DNA of 64,000 bases, taken from NCBI GenBank assembly GCA_947561585.1, contig CANNZV010000923.1:124001-188000 (forward strand). Reading direction: 5' to 3'. Below, in pieces: positions 1 through 12,893 of this stretch. The notes under the pieces were generated by a model. That model searched no databases. It saw only the letters and a program-made list of their open reading frames with translations, and had not been told where the DNA came from. Source of the stretch: Caprella mutica (lineage: Eukaryota; Arthropoda; Malacostraca; Amphipoda; Caprellidae). The number at the start of each line of letters is the position of its first letter. The first letter of the stretch is position 1. A program made the position numbers and the translations under genes.

Positions 1-3000
1 TAACTCTAGCCTCGAAGTACATCGTACCAGAATATTTCATTGTGTTGATCATGATTCTAATTTACTGTATAAAGGTACTATTCATGTAATTTGAAGGACA
101 TTTATTGGCAATTCAAGTAGTTTCAAACTTAATTCTTATACACTCAAATCGATTTACAGTTCAAAGATAAATATTTAATGGTTTGTAGAGATTTAAAAAA
201 CGTACTAAAGCGACAAAATTGGTACCAAATTTACTGTACCGGGACATCACAAAGAGGCGCATGCGCACTAGCATTTAGAAGTCGCTAACATCGCAGCCAA
301 TCTATCATCAATACTTTATTAAAGCATAATAGTTAAATCTAATTGCTTTTCTGTGGCTTTGTAAATAGCATGTAGATTAGAAACATATCCGGAAAAAATT
401 GGAAGTCTGCAGATTATCATAAACGTATCCCTACAATGAACTTGGAACGATAAAATGTAATTTCTATGACGTTTCAGCTAAATTTGAGATATTTTCTTAT
501 TTTAAAGTTACTAAACTCACTTCTATTTATAAGCCAAAACGATGAAATAGTTATAAAGGAAAAAGTTATCAATTTCAAATTTATTTAGTTAACAAAGAAC
601 TTAAAAAAAAATATAATTGGCAAAAGTGAAAATGTAAACCAATGGTAATATTTTATCTTTTCCTCGTTTTATATTTTCCACATGCATCTCAGTATCGCTA
701 AAATGGCGTAGGTATGTTGGTTTGTTCATGAGTAAGTATTTAGTTATTTATCAACTTTATTTACATTTTCCTTCGCGCGCTTACATTTGGAAACGCTCTT
801 TACTATAATGGATTTAAAATTTTAGGAATTTTTAATAGTTAGACTAGGTTTACATTTTAAATTAGGTACTTCATATTTCATAAATCACAATTAGGTAATT
901 GAAATTAAATGTTCTTAACTCTCATTTGAGAAAAAATTAACTTGTAGCTAGGTACCTATTCTGTTTAAATTCTTGACTGATTCATGAATAATAAAATAGT
1001 GATGTTATACTGCCGTAATTTTGCAATGATACCTAGGTGATAAACTAGGTATATGGTTTATTAGATTAAATTATTATAAGATTTAATGTTGTGTGATACT
1101 AAGTGGATTAACAAGTTTTAGAAAAACAAAGAAGTTTAATGAAAGCAGGTTCTATCCTTCGCCGGAAATAATCGAAATTAGATAGGTATAGAGATAGAGT
1201 ATATAAATTAAGAAATTGTATCTAAAAATCAATTTGCAGGTGACTTTTGCAAAAAAAATCATAACTAGGTTTGTATCAATTTTAGTTTAGGAATTATTTA
1301 CACTACGGTCACTACCTACCTAATTTAAATGTTACATTCCAATTGCATTTTTTAAATAAAATAAACTGAATGCTTCAAGCTAAATTACATAGGTATAAAA
1401 TGTAATTATCATATTTAAAATTTCACACGTTCTGTAATGGTACCTATCCATTACTATGTATAATTCCATTCAGAAAACAAATTATGAAATATTTCCCACA
1501 GATAGCACGCACACGTGGTATGCTTCAGTCACTGAATCAAAATCCTTACTACCTAATTCCGTATGAGAAATAAATGTATAAATTAGATAGACGTAAATGT
1601 TATTAAAAACAGAGTTACATAATTAAATGTGTATGAAAATGATTATATACACGAAGCTGCACACTCTCTAGAATGATTTATACTGAGGTTATATAATTGG
1701 AAAATTTTCTTCGAATCATAGAAAACGACGGTACTTATTTTCTGCAGTAACTGAAGTAAAAAGAAAAGTATGTCTTCAAAGATCGGTATTTGTAAATATT
1801 TACAACATTGCAAATATCTGTTATTTTAATCAAATGAAATAAGAGTTCGAAATTATTGAAATTATTCAATTTATCTTATTTTTATATTTATACCACAAAT
1901 TTTACACATTGAAAAAAATAATTAGATTATTTACTTCATTTGTACATTTTAAAGGGAGGAGATTTTTACAATACTCAATGCAATTCAATTTAACTTTTTA
2001 TCATTTTTAAAAAGTATATATGACCATTAAATTACATATATTAAATTGATAGATTTTATAAATTTTTCTTCTCTGAGAAATGTTTTTTTTTTGTTACAGT
2101 AAGTGTGTTCCACTGAGTAGCTTTTCTGCATGTATGAGCCTCACCAAATGATGATGTTGAACAATTCGTGGACATTTTTCTATTCGACTTCTTTTTTCAA
2201 AGTCCTTTTTATTTATTTATTTAATACAAATTTTATTTGACTAGATCTGTATATTTTACTATTTGAATGAATTAAATGTGTATAAACAAATTTAACATTT
2301 CAAATTATCGTCAATGTGTTGCACTTGACTGAAAAAGGTTCAAAATAATTACCTGATCACCACTCTACCGCAATGCTGTTACATCTTGATCATTAAAAAA
2401 TCTCGATCAAGATATTCAGATGCATTTGGTGATCATCAAAAAGGCAAGCTGGTTCAGCGCAAATATGCTGACTGTAGTTCTCAGCAATAATCGCTCAATG
2501 TAAAACAGACCCATATAGGAATAGCATTGAAATACAGTAGTAATCAGCGATATTCGCAACAATCGATGCATGCAAAACGTATTTATATATAATGTGACCG
2601 ACTTCAGGTTTATATATCAACATCTTTGGGACTGGTACGGGTCCAGTAGGGATCTAAAATGGTTTTTCGTCGATTCAACAGTTTAATGTTGGGTTGTCTG
2701 TATGTACTTATGAAATATGTTAACGTTGATTGCTAGCTTGATTATTATCACACTGAAAAATAGGACTAAAGTAGGCCTATTTTACAATTAAAATGAACTC
2801 TAATGACAGCCAGATTCACATCGGCCCACTATAGTATCCTAGATACTACAGAAGGAGCTATAGTATCCTAGATACGATCACACTATAATTTATTACTCAA
2901 AATATCAAAATAGATTTAACAAAAATTTATAGAAAATGTGTAAAGTGTTGACCCAACCTGTCACTGGTAGGATTCTAGTACAAGGTTATACACTAGTCAC

Positions 3001-3299
3001 TATATAGTACAAGGCTATGGTACTTATAAAACTATAAACATCAACGTTGCTTAATTATTTTCACACGGATGAAAATAGGTATGACGAAATAATTATAGAG
3101 TTCGCCTATTTTTCTATTATTATATAAATTTCACTTCAAAATTTCAATGCAAAGGTGAATAATAAGCTAGAGATAGTGTTCTTTTTATTCGATATAACCA
3201 CCCGTATTACGAACTACAACTTTCAGTCTATGAAAAATGCATCGCAATCGGCATTGTACTGTGGGGTTGCTTCCCATTCCACTTGCAATTTTGCTTTAA
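1..3299. other. AT-rich intergenic DNA, no gene seen
   Basis: No open frame here resembles a protein I know, and the few short frames are AT-rich noise. Small structures only: a hairpin whose ends TGATCACC (2354-2361) and GGTGATCA (2428-2435) are inverted copies; a direct repeat of a CTATAGTATCCTAGATAC motif near 2832 and 2859; and two short segments near 2747-2795 and 3058-3112 that share a GAAAATAGG...CCTATTTT inverted motif with the DNA near 6664-6712. A 5' end of an unseen gene cannot be excluded. Confidence 0.6.
257..266. promoter_or_regulatory. NRF1-like palindrome GCGCATGCGC
   Basis: A perfect 10-bp GC palindrome in otherwise AT-rich sequence. It matches the core of the NRF1 site common in TATA-less animal promoters. 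About 440 bp downstream, at 700-708, AAAATGGCG resembles a YY1 core. No adjacent coding exon was found, so a promoter role is only a possibility. Confidence 0.25.
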
Positions 3300-3886
3300 A
3301 GGTCCTCTCCAGGCTCCGGGTAAAAAATGAATTTATTACATAATATTATAGAACTAAGGTCTAGGATCATTATTCTGCAAACTGCATACAATTTGGTTCA
3401 GCATATATTTTATAAATTAAAAAAAAATTTAATACTCTGTTAGCAACAATTGAGCGAATCACTAATCTGATGCTCAAGAAGAAGATTGTACACTCTTTAT
3501 TTTGATTACAAATTTGAATTTTATAAACAAACCATGCATTTTCGGCCTTTATTTTAAATATTAATTGTTTCCTAAAGTATGTAAACTTTTCTATTGTAAG
3601 TTCATTCAATTTCATACCTTTACACGAATATTGAATGGATTTATTAAACCTAATACCTAGTTGACAATCAAAACAAATGGTGTACATTCTTTTTCTTCAG
3701 ACTGAAAATTTCTTAAATTAGAAAGTCGGAAGTAAAATAGGTTTTGTAGATTTTTGATTATAAAAATCTTTAAAAGCATATAAAATTAAAAATATGCTAC
3801 CGAATTCGATGCGGTTTGCAGCAAAATGATAAGAAATATTAGCCTCAATAAATAAGGCAATGAAAATATTTGCTTGGAGGGGACCT
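3300..3886. mobile_element. piggyBac-like non-autonomous element, copy 1
   Basis: The ends are inverted repeats (AGGTCCTCTCCAGGC on the left; the right end reads GGAGGGGACCT). TTAA flanks both sides at 3296-3299 and 3887-3890, the target site of piggyBac transposons. The interior has no transposase. It is a close relative of the element at 29205-29796 and shares ends with the more diverged element at 19310-19912. Confidence 0.75.
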
Positions 3887-4195
3887 TTAAGTGATTCGAG
3901 AGAATTGTGAGAAGTAGCTGTGACCTTTGTCTCCAAAACTGACAAGTTCGAAAAGTTAAACGGATTAAGGTTTGAATTTCTTGGTCGTCAGACATCTCTC
4001 CCTATATGAAGGATGGAATATTCCTTTGAATCCAGTTTTGGTCATTTTGGAGTCGTTTGATAGTGCTGAGTCTTGTATTATCCATCATGATAAATTTAGA
4101 AAGTTTTTTTTATCCTATGGTAGGAACATATATGATTTAAAAAGGAGAGATTTACCGTTCTGAGTTCAATTTGATTCCATAAGGCATAAGGCACA

Positions 4196-4693
4196 CTACA
4201 CAGAGAGAAAATAAGTTTACTCATGTAGTCATATCTAATGGGCCATCAATTTATGTTTTGAATTAATTTATTACGTGAGATATTTGGACTATATTCTTGT
4301 TTTCATGTGTGTTAAAAAAAACTTTGACGTGGTTTGTCACCAAACATTTGTTAATTCAATTCAGTTTATGGATTGAATCAACTTACTATGAGAGTTAACA
4401 GTTAAAGAATTTTAACGTATGTTGAAACAACTATGACAGAGTGTGTTGTAGTAACTCACAAAGACTGTTAATTCAATGTATCTGGTGAATAAATTAACTT
4501 ATGAAAGTTGGTGCTACTTTTTTTAAGTTTAGGTGTGAGTCAAAACGACTGTTTTGTTTTAACCAATGACAATTTAACTTATCTTAAATAGTACCTGCAA
4601 CTCACCATGTAGGTAGGGGGAAAATCAAACCATTCATATAAGCCAAAACAAATCAAATTGATTTTATTCAACTAATCCTTTCTCTGTGTGTAG
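4196..4693. mobile_element. inverted-repeat element, family unknown
   Basis: The left end CTACACAGAGAGAAAATAAG and the right end (reverse complement starting CTACACACAGAGAAAGGATT) are imperfect inverted copies about 500 bp apart. The interior carries short internal repeats of a TTAATTCAAT-type motif and no coding frame. No clear target duplication was found. Confidence 0.45.
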
Positions 4694-4979
4694 GGATGAT
4701 CTTCCAGTGGTCGCCACAAGAACCCAAACCATCACAGACTGTGCATTTTGACAACTCGTCACAATCCCACCCTAGACTAATTAAGGAACTCCAAACTTGA
4801 TCATTCTGATGGTTCACAACTTACTGAATTTCAATTTTTTACTCATCTGTGAGCCACTAGTTAGGGAGCGTGCCTTCAGCTATCTGATTCAGGATGCGAC
4901 GTCTCATGAAGTTTAAGCATTTAAATATGGTCTTGTTCTCAGATCTTCTTTCAGCACTCGATAAATGAAGTTTTACTAA

Positions 4980-5209
4980 AGCCTGCTTCACACTTGCGTT
5001 TCTCAACGCCGCGTTAGAAAAACTGCTCATGGCAAAAAGTTTAGCTGCAATTAATTTTAACGGAGCTCTTCACACTTGCGTTAGAAAAAACGCAGTAAAT
5101 TTTTCTAACACAATTGTGAAGGGCTCCGTTAAAATTAATTGCAGCTGAAGTTTTAGCCATGAGCCTTTTTTCTAACGCGGCGTTAAGAAACGCAAGTGTG
5201 AAGGGGGCC
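4980..5209. mobile_element. Harbinger-like MITE with TAA target duplication
   Basis: A 230-bp near-palindrome. The outer ends read AGCCTGCTTCACACTTGCGT and, on the other strand, GGCCCCCTTCACACTTGCGT, and the arms continue through a shared AACGCCGCGTTAGAAAAA block. TAA flanks both sides (4977-4979 and 5210-5212). The GGGCC-type end and TAA duplication fit PIF/Harbinger MITEs. There is no coding capacity. Confidence 0.75.
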
Positions 5210-5212
5210 TAA

Positions 5213-5802
5213 CATCGGGTTCTGTAATAGTTTTACGATGAGATCGACGTTGGTTTCAACGCAACTTATCCAGCTGTTTTCTCTCAGACTGCCCAGTCTT
5301 CTTTATCTCTCTTTAGCTGTCTCTCCATTCCTTCTTCGTTGGTTTCTAACTCTTAGTTCATCTTTACTATTACTATACTTACTATTTCTTTAACGATGTG
5401 CTCTTCCTTTCTTTACAATTTACAAGATTTCTCAAAGCCTTTCGTCTTTTTCACTGTCGTTACATACTAATTTCTCTTCTGTTTTCAGTTTCAGTTCTTC
5501 TTCGTGTTTTCCGAACATCCTGGTTATTCTTGGGCCATTCTCCGACGTCATTTTCTTTTTCGGCAATTGCTCTGTCTCTTCCATTTTGAGCCATCCTGAA
5601 GAGAAGAAATAAAAACTTGCTTAAAAAACAGTATCTGCAAAAATCAAACTGAGATTCTGTATACAATCAACGTTTTTCATTATGAAAATACTTTATATAA
5701 AACAATTGTCATTGTACAAACAAATAAACAACGTTTTTTAATTATATATTTATATACTCATATGTACTAACTATACAGATAAAACTTTTAAAGTTATGCT
5801 AG
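5213..5802. other. pyrimidine-rich spacer with one small candidate exon
   Basis: Plus-strand pyrimidine-rich DNA. On the minus strand a 44-codon frame (5594 to 5460) starts MAQNGRDRAIAEKEND and is very polar. It is preceded by a good acceptor-like tract (TTTCTTCTCTTCAG) one base before its ATG. No homology is recognised and no partner exon was found, so it is listed only as a candidate exon or degraded transposon fragment. Confidence 0.3.
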
Positions 5803-5806
5803 ATTG

Positions 5807-6655
5807 GCTTGTTCTAATGTTTGCTTGTTCTAATGTTTGCTTGTTTTAATATTTGCTTGTTCTAATGTTTGCTTGTTTTAATATTTGCTTGTTCTAATGT
5901 TTGCTTGTTTTAATATTTGCTTGTTCTAATGTTTGCTTGTTCTAATGTTTGCTTGTTCTAATATTTGCTTGTTCTAATGTTTGCTTGTTCTAATGTTTGC
6001 TTGTTCTAATATTTGAATGTTCTAATGTTTGCTTGTTCTAATGTTTGCTTGTTCTAATGTTTGCTTGTTCTAATGTTTGCTTGTTTTAATATTTGCTTGT
6101 TCTAATGTTTGCTTGTTCTAATATGTGATTGTTCTAATATTTGCTTGTTCTAGTGTTTGCTTGTTCTAATATTTGAATGTTCTAATATTTGCTTGTTCTA
6201 ATGTTTGCTTGTTCTAATGTTTGCTTGTTCTAATGTTTGCTTGTTCTAATGTTTGCTTGTTTTAATATTTGCTTGTTCTAATGTTTGCTTGTTCTAATAT
6301 GTGATTGTTCTAATATTTGCTTGTTCTAGTGTTTGCTTGTTCTAATATTTGCTTGTTCTAATGTTTGCTTGTTCTAATGTTTGCTTGTTCTAATATTTGA
6401 ATGTTCTAATATTTGAATGTTCTAATGTTTGCTTGTTCTAATGTTTGCTTGTTCTAATGTTTGCTTGTTCTAATGTTTGCTTGTTCTAATGTTTGCTTGT
6501 TCTAATGTTTGCTAGTTCTAATGTTTGCTTGTTCTAATATTTGAATGTTCTAATATTTGCTTGTTCTAATGTTTGCTTGTTCTAATATTTGAATGTTCTA
6601 ATGTTTGCTTGTTCTAATGTTTGCTAGTTCTAATGTTTGCTTGTTCTAATATTTT
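5807..6655. repeat. 16-bp minisatellite, about 53 units
   Basis: Tandem units of GCTTGTTCTAATGTTT with variants ending ATATTT, or with GAATG or GCTAG in place of GCTTG. Blocks of variant units recur in the same order (for example near 6110-6180 and 6290-6350), so groups of several units have themselves been duplicated. Confidence 0.95.
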
Positions 6656-6714
6656 CTTGCTGATTATCACACTGAAGAAAAGAGATATCACGAAATTCAG
6701 CCTATTTTCTGATA

Positions 6715-7040
6715 GTAATTACCTTCACAAATTTGCGCAAGGTTATATTTTACCCGGCATTTATTTATTTATAATCTTGTTATTCGCTTAACTGAAAAAG
6801 TGTTCAACCAAATTGCCTGAAAAACGATTGGTCATTGTCCATTGACCTTCTGGTAGAATTTATGGAGCAATCCGGTCAAAGGTCAAGGTCATTTATAACT
6901 CAAAAAGAATTCTACCATATTGCATGAAACCTGGTAGGACGATTGTTTATTATCCAGTTACCAGTTTATTAAATTTTGGGAGAGAACGGACCAAAGCGGC
7001 GGCGAAGGTATGCGCTCTACCGAGTGCACCTAATCTAGTT
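6715..7040. repeat. dispersed repeat, inverted copy of 31025-31570
   Basis: Contains diverged phrases of the type CAAGGTCATTTATAACTCAA and ATGCAATATGG-like sequence also found, on the opposite strand, at 31025-31570. Both end near a GCGGCGGCGA-type GC patch (7000-7010 here). It looks like a fragment of a large interspersed family. No protein frame remains. Confidence 0.55.
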
Positions 7041-9700
7041 TATCATATATATTTATACTAGTGTACGCGTGCCATCAAAAATATCTGCATTCTTACCACA
7101 TCACTGATGGTATTTCAAGTTCTGTAATAATTATTATCCCTGATTCCGGTTTCATTCCAATATTTTCTGCTGAATAAAATAAAATGCAGTCATTGAAACC
7201 ATTTTTTGTGTTATTATATTTGTATTATTTCAGTTTACATTTCAATAACTCATTGTTATCGTGTATTACAGTCATTATTTACTGGATACCATTTTTTTTC
7301 CATGGTTAAAATTGGCCGATCTTTTTCGCCTTCAGTCATAATTAAATTATGGCTTTATTCTGCGGAAAAAATAGAATGAAAATTATTATGCTACTTAAAC
7401 ATCTTTTTTTAAATGCAAAATATGCCATCAACATGTTCTGAATGTAAGATATTTCTATATGATATCATTAAAAAAATACATCATGTTATTCAATAAATAA
7501 GTTATATTTGTAATCTAAGAACAATATACGTATTTCAAATTATTAAAATTAATTAGGTACCTACATGCAATTCACTCGATCAAATCTCAATACATAATTA
7601 GAAAAATCCTAACGGTTATATATATATATATTAGCATTGGCTAATCGTGAATCAATTATACTCTGGAAGAATAAATGAGTAAGTAGATATTTATCTTATC
7701 ATTCCAGCATAGGATACCTACGACGAGAGTGATTGTTGAACGAACCTACTTGCTCTACCTTCAAAATTAAACTGAGCTTCTGAAGTCTGAATTAAATTTA
7801 CTGATAAGTGAACTCGATGAACTTCTGAAATCTGAATGATAAAATTTTAGAATCATAAAAAGTAAATTGAAAATAGGTCTGAAATGAAAATGCAATGAGC
7901 TTTTGATTAATTTTCTCAGATTAGATTAAATTTAAGGTTTATTTTAAATATAATATTGGATGTTATTCTTTAGATTTAACTTGGACAATAATTAGTAAGC
8001 AATCTTCGTTCGAAAGAACATTTACTTCTTAAACTTATCAGAGGCATCATTTATTATAAGTCAGTGACTAATATCACTAAAATAAAATGTTTTTAAATTC
8101 ATGCAAATAATAATGGCCACAAAATTATGCTTCTAGAAACATAGGAACGTAAACTTAACGTACCTATTATGCCAGGAGTTATAACGGATATTATTCCATA
8201 GTAATTGAATGATTACCTAAAACTGGGCATTGATTTATTAAAATTACATTTATTTCTATATAATAAGTTTGTAATATTAAGAAACAATTATTACACAATT
8301 AGCATAAAATGATGATGGTAACCAATAAACAATTGGAACCGGCAAAACCTTTTCTCGTTCTCAGTTGGTAACAAATAAATAGCAAATCAGTATCTTTTAT
8401 CTTCTTATTTTTTCTATGAGAAATTCAATTTCATTTATTTCAATTTAGATATTTAAAGTTTAATAGAAATCAGTTAGTGTTTCATAATTAATTATTTATA
8501 CTAAAAGATATTCGTCTTTACCAGGAAACTCAATTGATGCCAGATGTCACTTTATAAACTACAAAATATCAATGGAAGTTGAAATAAATTGTAATGTGAG
8601 CTATCATCGACTATATAAAAAAATAAAAATATGAACTTGATTATGTGATTTTTAACAATATTACAATTTAAAAAAGTACTGTATTTTACTAACTCTAGTT
8701 TGCTGACGAAACGTATTATGGATTCATACGCGGTAAATTAAAGTTCCACTTCGTTAAATTTAAATCAAATGAAGATTTTTTGCAAATAGGCTCAAATTTA
8801 ATCAAACTAATTTCTATCAAGTAAATGTAATTCATAATGTTGAATAAAAATAGTTCAAAAAAGAATTAAGAGTGAGCTCAGTATTGGTGCAGTGTATCAC
8901 TGCGCGAGTCAGAACCTTTGGATTCCAAGAGTCACAGCGTGTATGTGTTATTCCTGCCTAACTCTGCGATCTTCAAATCTTTACCAGCAATTACAACAAA
9001 GCTACGATAAATACATGTTTCTCCCCATACTATTGAATGATCGGTAAGCTTCCTATTGGATAAAGTGATTTTTTTAGTTGCAATTCCTGTTCGTTTGTTT
9101 GGTTTAATTGTCATTAAGGAAATTGCTGCTCCAGGAATATTTCATTTAATTATCCTTTACAATGTTTTATTATAGTCTATTACTACCTTTAACAATAGTA
9201 AACATAAACAGCTGATTCTGTTGATGAACGTGCAATAGCGGTTAACATTTTTGCAGTTAGTTCAGTAGGCTAAACCGATAAGGGCTTAGTTAAGGTAGGC
9301 ATGTTAGACCATAATGTTCATTATAGTTTGACTTACTTCTTTACCTGCTAGCTAGGCTAACAGTAATCCAGTCTACAGAAACTGGTAATTGTTTGTAGAG
9401 ATCTCTAATTCTATTCCAGTCTGCAAAGCATACACAATCAGTCTCCAGATATTTATTTCTTGAAGCAATTTATCTCCAAAGATTTTTTAATTTCTCTCCA
9501 AAATGGCCAAAATACTCTCCAATAATTATATGTAATTTAATAATAATGTAAACATAGGAATTAATTAGGAAATTGTCGCCGGATAATTCAGGAGATTAAT
9601 TTCAAGGCCTCAATAGTTGACTGTTGCTGGATAAACTTCACAACTCCATGCATCTTTGGCAGACTGGATTCTATTCACAGTCAAATTAATGTTAATAATG
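7041..9700. other. AT-rich intergenic DNA, nothing supported
   Basis: No coding exon, RNA gene or clear repeat structure was recognised apart from a short TA run near 7620. The only frame listed here (minus, about 8932-9114) has no recognisable similarity and no splice context. Confidence 0.5.
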
Positions 9701-9735
9701 TAGGGTCAAGCAGGTAAATTGCGGCCCACTAACTA

Positions 9736-9964
9736 GGGTCACACAAGTATATTGCGGCACTTTAATTTCCAATTGCGGCCATCGCATGAATTTCTCTAAA
9801 ACCTGCTGAACCTAATTCATACTGAAATGCTGCATATAAAAAGAAGCTAAATGCTTTCTATATATTTTTTGTGTGTGTATTAACTTTGTAGCTACTATTT
9901 TTGTTAGTGTTTTGGGGTTAAAGGCCGCAGTTACCTACAGGGCCGCAATGTACCTGCTTCACCC
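9736..9964. mobile_element. nested TA-type MITE
   Basis: Starts GGGTCACACAAGTATATTGC and ends with the inverted form GTACCTGCTTCACCC, with TA at both borders (9734-9735, 9965-9966). It sits inside the same family of element. The interior is non-coding. Confidence 0.65.
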
Positions 9965-10058
9965 TAACTGCGGCCTTTAAGAACAAACACGTCATAGCTT
10001 CAAAACTCTCGTTAAAAACAAAGTAATAAATTGTAGCATGCACTGTGCTTATTATGAT

Positions 10059-10341
10059 CCATGTTTCAAAGTGTGGACAAAGTCGCCAGTATATTGGCGA
10101 CTTTTGAGAGGTTAAATAAGTTGAAAAACATGTAAATAACAAGTAAATCACTCATAAAACAGTCTTAAGAAGATGCACATGCATCAGTCATGAACCATAA
10201 GGATGTTTCCACTTTCCAAGTGTAAAATATTCACTAGTAAGTCAAATTTCTCCTTTAATGTACCATAAATATGATAAATGTGGCGACCTGGATAGATTTG
10301 TCACTAAACTGGCGACTTTCCTGCCACACTTTGAAACATGG
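10059..10341. mobile_element. hAT-like MITE with 8-bp target duplication ATTATGAT
   Basis: Perfect terminal inverted repeats CCATGTTTCAAAGTGTGG and CCACACTTTGAAACATGG. ATTATGAT is directly repeated at 10051-10058 and 10342-10349, the 8-bp duplication expected for hAT transposition. The internal arms contain GTCGCCAGT/ACTGGCGAC blocks. Related copy at 11284-11546; degenerate pieces near 14748 and 29908. Confidence 0.85.
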
Positions 10342-11283
10342 ATTATGATAGCTATGCAACATTTCAATGTAATTTTGGTTCAGAATGTTTTAGACTCTAT
10401 TGAGAGGGCTGCAATTAAAAATTAAAGGGCCGCAATTTACCTGCATGACCCTAGGCCTAGTTAGGTAGGCTAAACGAGAATTACTTAATTCAATATTGTT
10501 CAGAGAGAATATCCCAAATATCTCCCATATTCCAGTCTGAAAAGAAGGTCTCCTCAGACCCAGGATTTTTTTACAGATATTGTGATTTGGGCGCAGCAAA
10601 TCCAGTCTGTATTTCATGGTAAATTCAACTGACATGTCGGTGGAATTTTCCCCTCTTTTGAAAAAGATATTCTGACAAAGTCAGTAGATTTTTGGCTATT
10701 TATTCCTATGTTATCATTAATTTTCAGTGGATAAATTGGGAAAATGTTGGTGGATCAGCCAAATAATTGGAAATTTGAAATTTCTGGTGGATTTTTTCAG
10801 CTTTTTGAAAAAGTCGGTGGAATTTTCTGCACAAAATACAGACTGGCAGCAAATAACATGGGAACATAGGAATTAAATAGGACTTGGACGCAGGATTAAT
10901 CCACAAATCCTGCTGTACTTTTCAGACTGGCCCATATTCTGTAGACTGGGGCTGCTAGGCCAGATTGCATTCTATGTGAATTTTTTTTGAAACTTGCAGT
11001 CTTCCTAAAAGACATTTATATGGAGTTTCAAAACTTCGCGTCTCATCAAATATGAATTTTCACTTCTTCAAATATTCCTGGTCCATTAATATGTTAATTT
11101 TTCGTTTTTTCCACGGTTCCTAATTGGCATTGCGTTCTCCATATACAATTTCGACGCTCTGCACAGTCATTTGTTATTTAGCTTATAAGGAATAAGTATC
11201 CAGATACTTGGAAGTTAATTATAATTAACCAACACTAGTAATCGCTCCTTCCACCACGGCTCTCTTTATTTCCCACAGCTTGC

Positions 11284-11546
11284 CCATGTTTTAAAGTGTG
11301 GCTGGAAAGTTGCCAGTTTAGTGAGAAAATGGATCCAGGTCGCCACATTTAAGATACTTAGGAGAAATTTAGCTTCCTTAAGAAGATTTTACACTTAAAA
11401 ACATCCTTATGCCTTTTGCCTGATGCATGTGTATCTCTTGAGACTATTTTAGGAGAGATTCACATGTTATTTACAGGTTTTCCAACTTATTAACCCCTCA
11501 AAAGTTGCCAATATACTGGCGACTTTGTCCATACTTTAAAACATGG
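11284..11546. mobile_element. hAT-like MITE with 8-bp target duplication CAGCTTGC
   Basis: Same family as 10059-10341: starts CCATGTTTTAAAGTGTGG, ends TACTTTAAAACATGG, flanked by CAGCTTGC at 11276-11283 and 11547-11554. The different target site shows an independent insertion. Confidence 0.85.
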
Positions 11547-12034
11547 CAGCTTGCAGTTTTTATCCCACGGCTTGCAGTTTTTATCCCACGGCTCAGATAT
11601 GATATTTCCCACTGCTCTTCAAATAACCTGTTGGTGAAATGGTGGCTCTTGGACAACAACTAATGCAATCTGGGTGCTAGGTATTCTGCTAAGTTGATAA
11701 CTAACTAGGCCCTATCTATTTAAACCAAAAGCCTAATTAGGTTTCTACTTATAACTTTATAAGCTCTCCCAATATTTAATTAATACTTTTGTAATTCCTA
11801 TGCACCAGTTTGTATTTGGTGCACTAAACTCCTCTGACTTTTTCAAAAATCTGAGAAATAGCTGCCAACATTTTTCATCGATTTGTCTAGTCCTCCAACA
11901 TTTTTCCAGTTTCCCCTCCAAAAATTAATGGTAATATAGGAATTAATAGCTAAATATCCTCTGACATTGCAGGAATTTTTTTATTGGAGAAATTTAATAT
12001 CTGCCAACATATCATTTGAATTTACGACCAAATA

Positions 12035-12272
12035 GGGTCACTCAGGTAAATTGCGGCCCACTCACTAACTCTGGCCTCTAACAACTGAACAGAACCATCA
12101 TAGCTTCTAAACACATGTCAAAATTTAAATTATTAAGTTATAGCATGCACTATGCTTCTTTTGATAGCTAGCCTATGCAACATTTTAATGTAATTTCGAT
12201 TCAGAATGTTTTAGACTCTCTTGATAGGGCCACAATTAAAAATTAGAAGGCCACAATTTACCTGCATGACCC
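12035..12272. mobile_element. TA-type MITE, uninterrupted copy
   Basis: Begins GGGTCACTCAGGTAAATTGC and ends in the inverted form AATTTACCTGCATGACCC, with TA on both sides. The middle block (CATCATAGCTTCTAAAC through GAATGTTTTAGACTCT) is shared with the outer element at 9701-10453. This copy shows the pre-insertion structure. Confidence 0.75.
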
Positions 12273-12893
12273 TACAATCTGGCCTATGCACAATCTATGA
12301 TTATTTTTTTGATTAGGCCCCCCACTATGCTGCTATGCATAATGTCCAAGTAAAATAGGTAGTTTGGCAACTTTGGCTCATAAATTAAAAGTCTCCATTG
12401 GACTATTTGTGATTTGTCTCTCCAGTTCTTCCAGTCTGCAGACTAAGTAAAAAAGTGTGGCAATGAAACTCTCCATTTGTCTCTACAGCTCTCTCCAAAA
12501 TGATCCGATTATCATAAATTCCCCCCCCCCCCCTCCCAATGTATATTTCAGTATACCTAGGAGAAAATTAGTTATTTTTCGCCAATGCTGCCATTTGAAA
12601 AAATAACTCACAAACTCGTGATCAAAATTGTTTGTTCATGCTTTATTACTTGGTCTGCAGAATATGGGAGATATTTGGGGTATTCTTTCCGAACAATTTG
12701 AATTAATTCCTATATTTAGATTAATTTTGCTACAAACAATTCTGAATTAATCACTACATTTACATTAATTTTGCTACAAACAGAACAAGAGATCTCTACA
12801 ATTCAGGAACACTTTACGCAGTTTCTGCAGACTGGCAATTCTCTCCAAAAATAGCCAAATTTCTCTCAAATGATCACATTATTGGGGCATACC

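Larger units (their letters stand above)
9701..10453. mobile_element. TA-type MITE carrying two nested insertions
   Basis: Outer ends AGGGTCAAGCAGGTAAATTG and, inverted, AGGGTCATGCAGGTAAATTG, with TA at both borders. Comparison with the uninterrupted relative at 12035-12272 shows that the body is split by a related TA element (9736-9964) and by a hAT-like element (10059-10341). Removing both restores the order of the relative. Confidence 0.75.
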
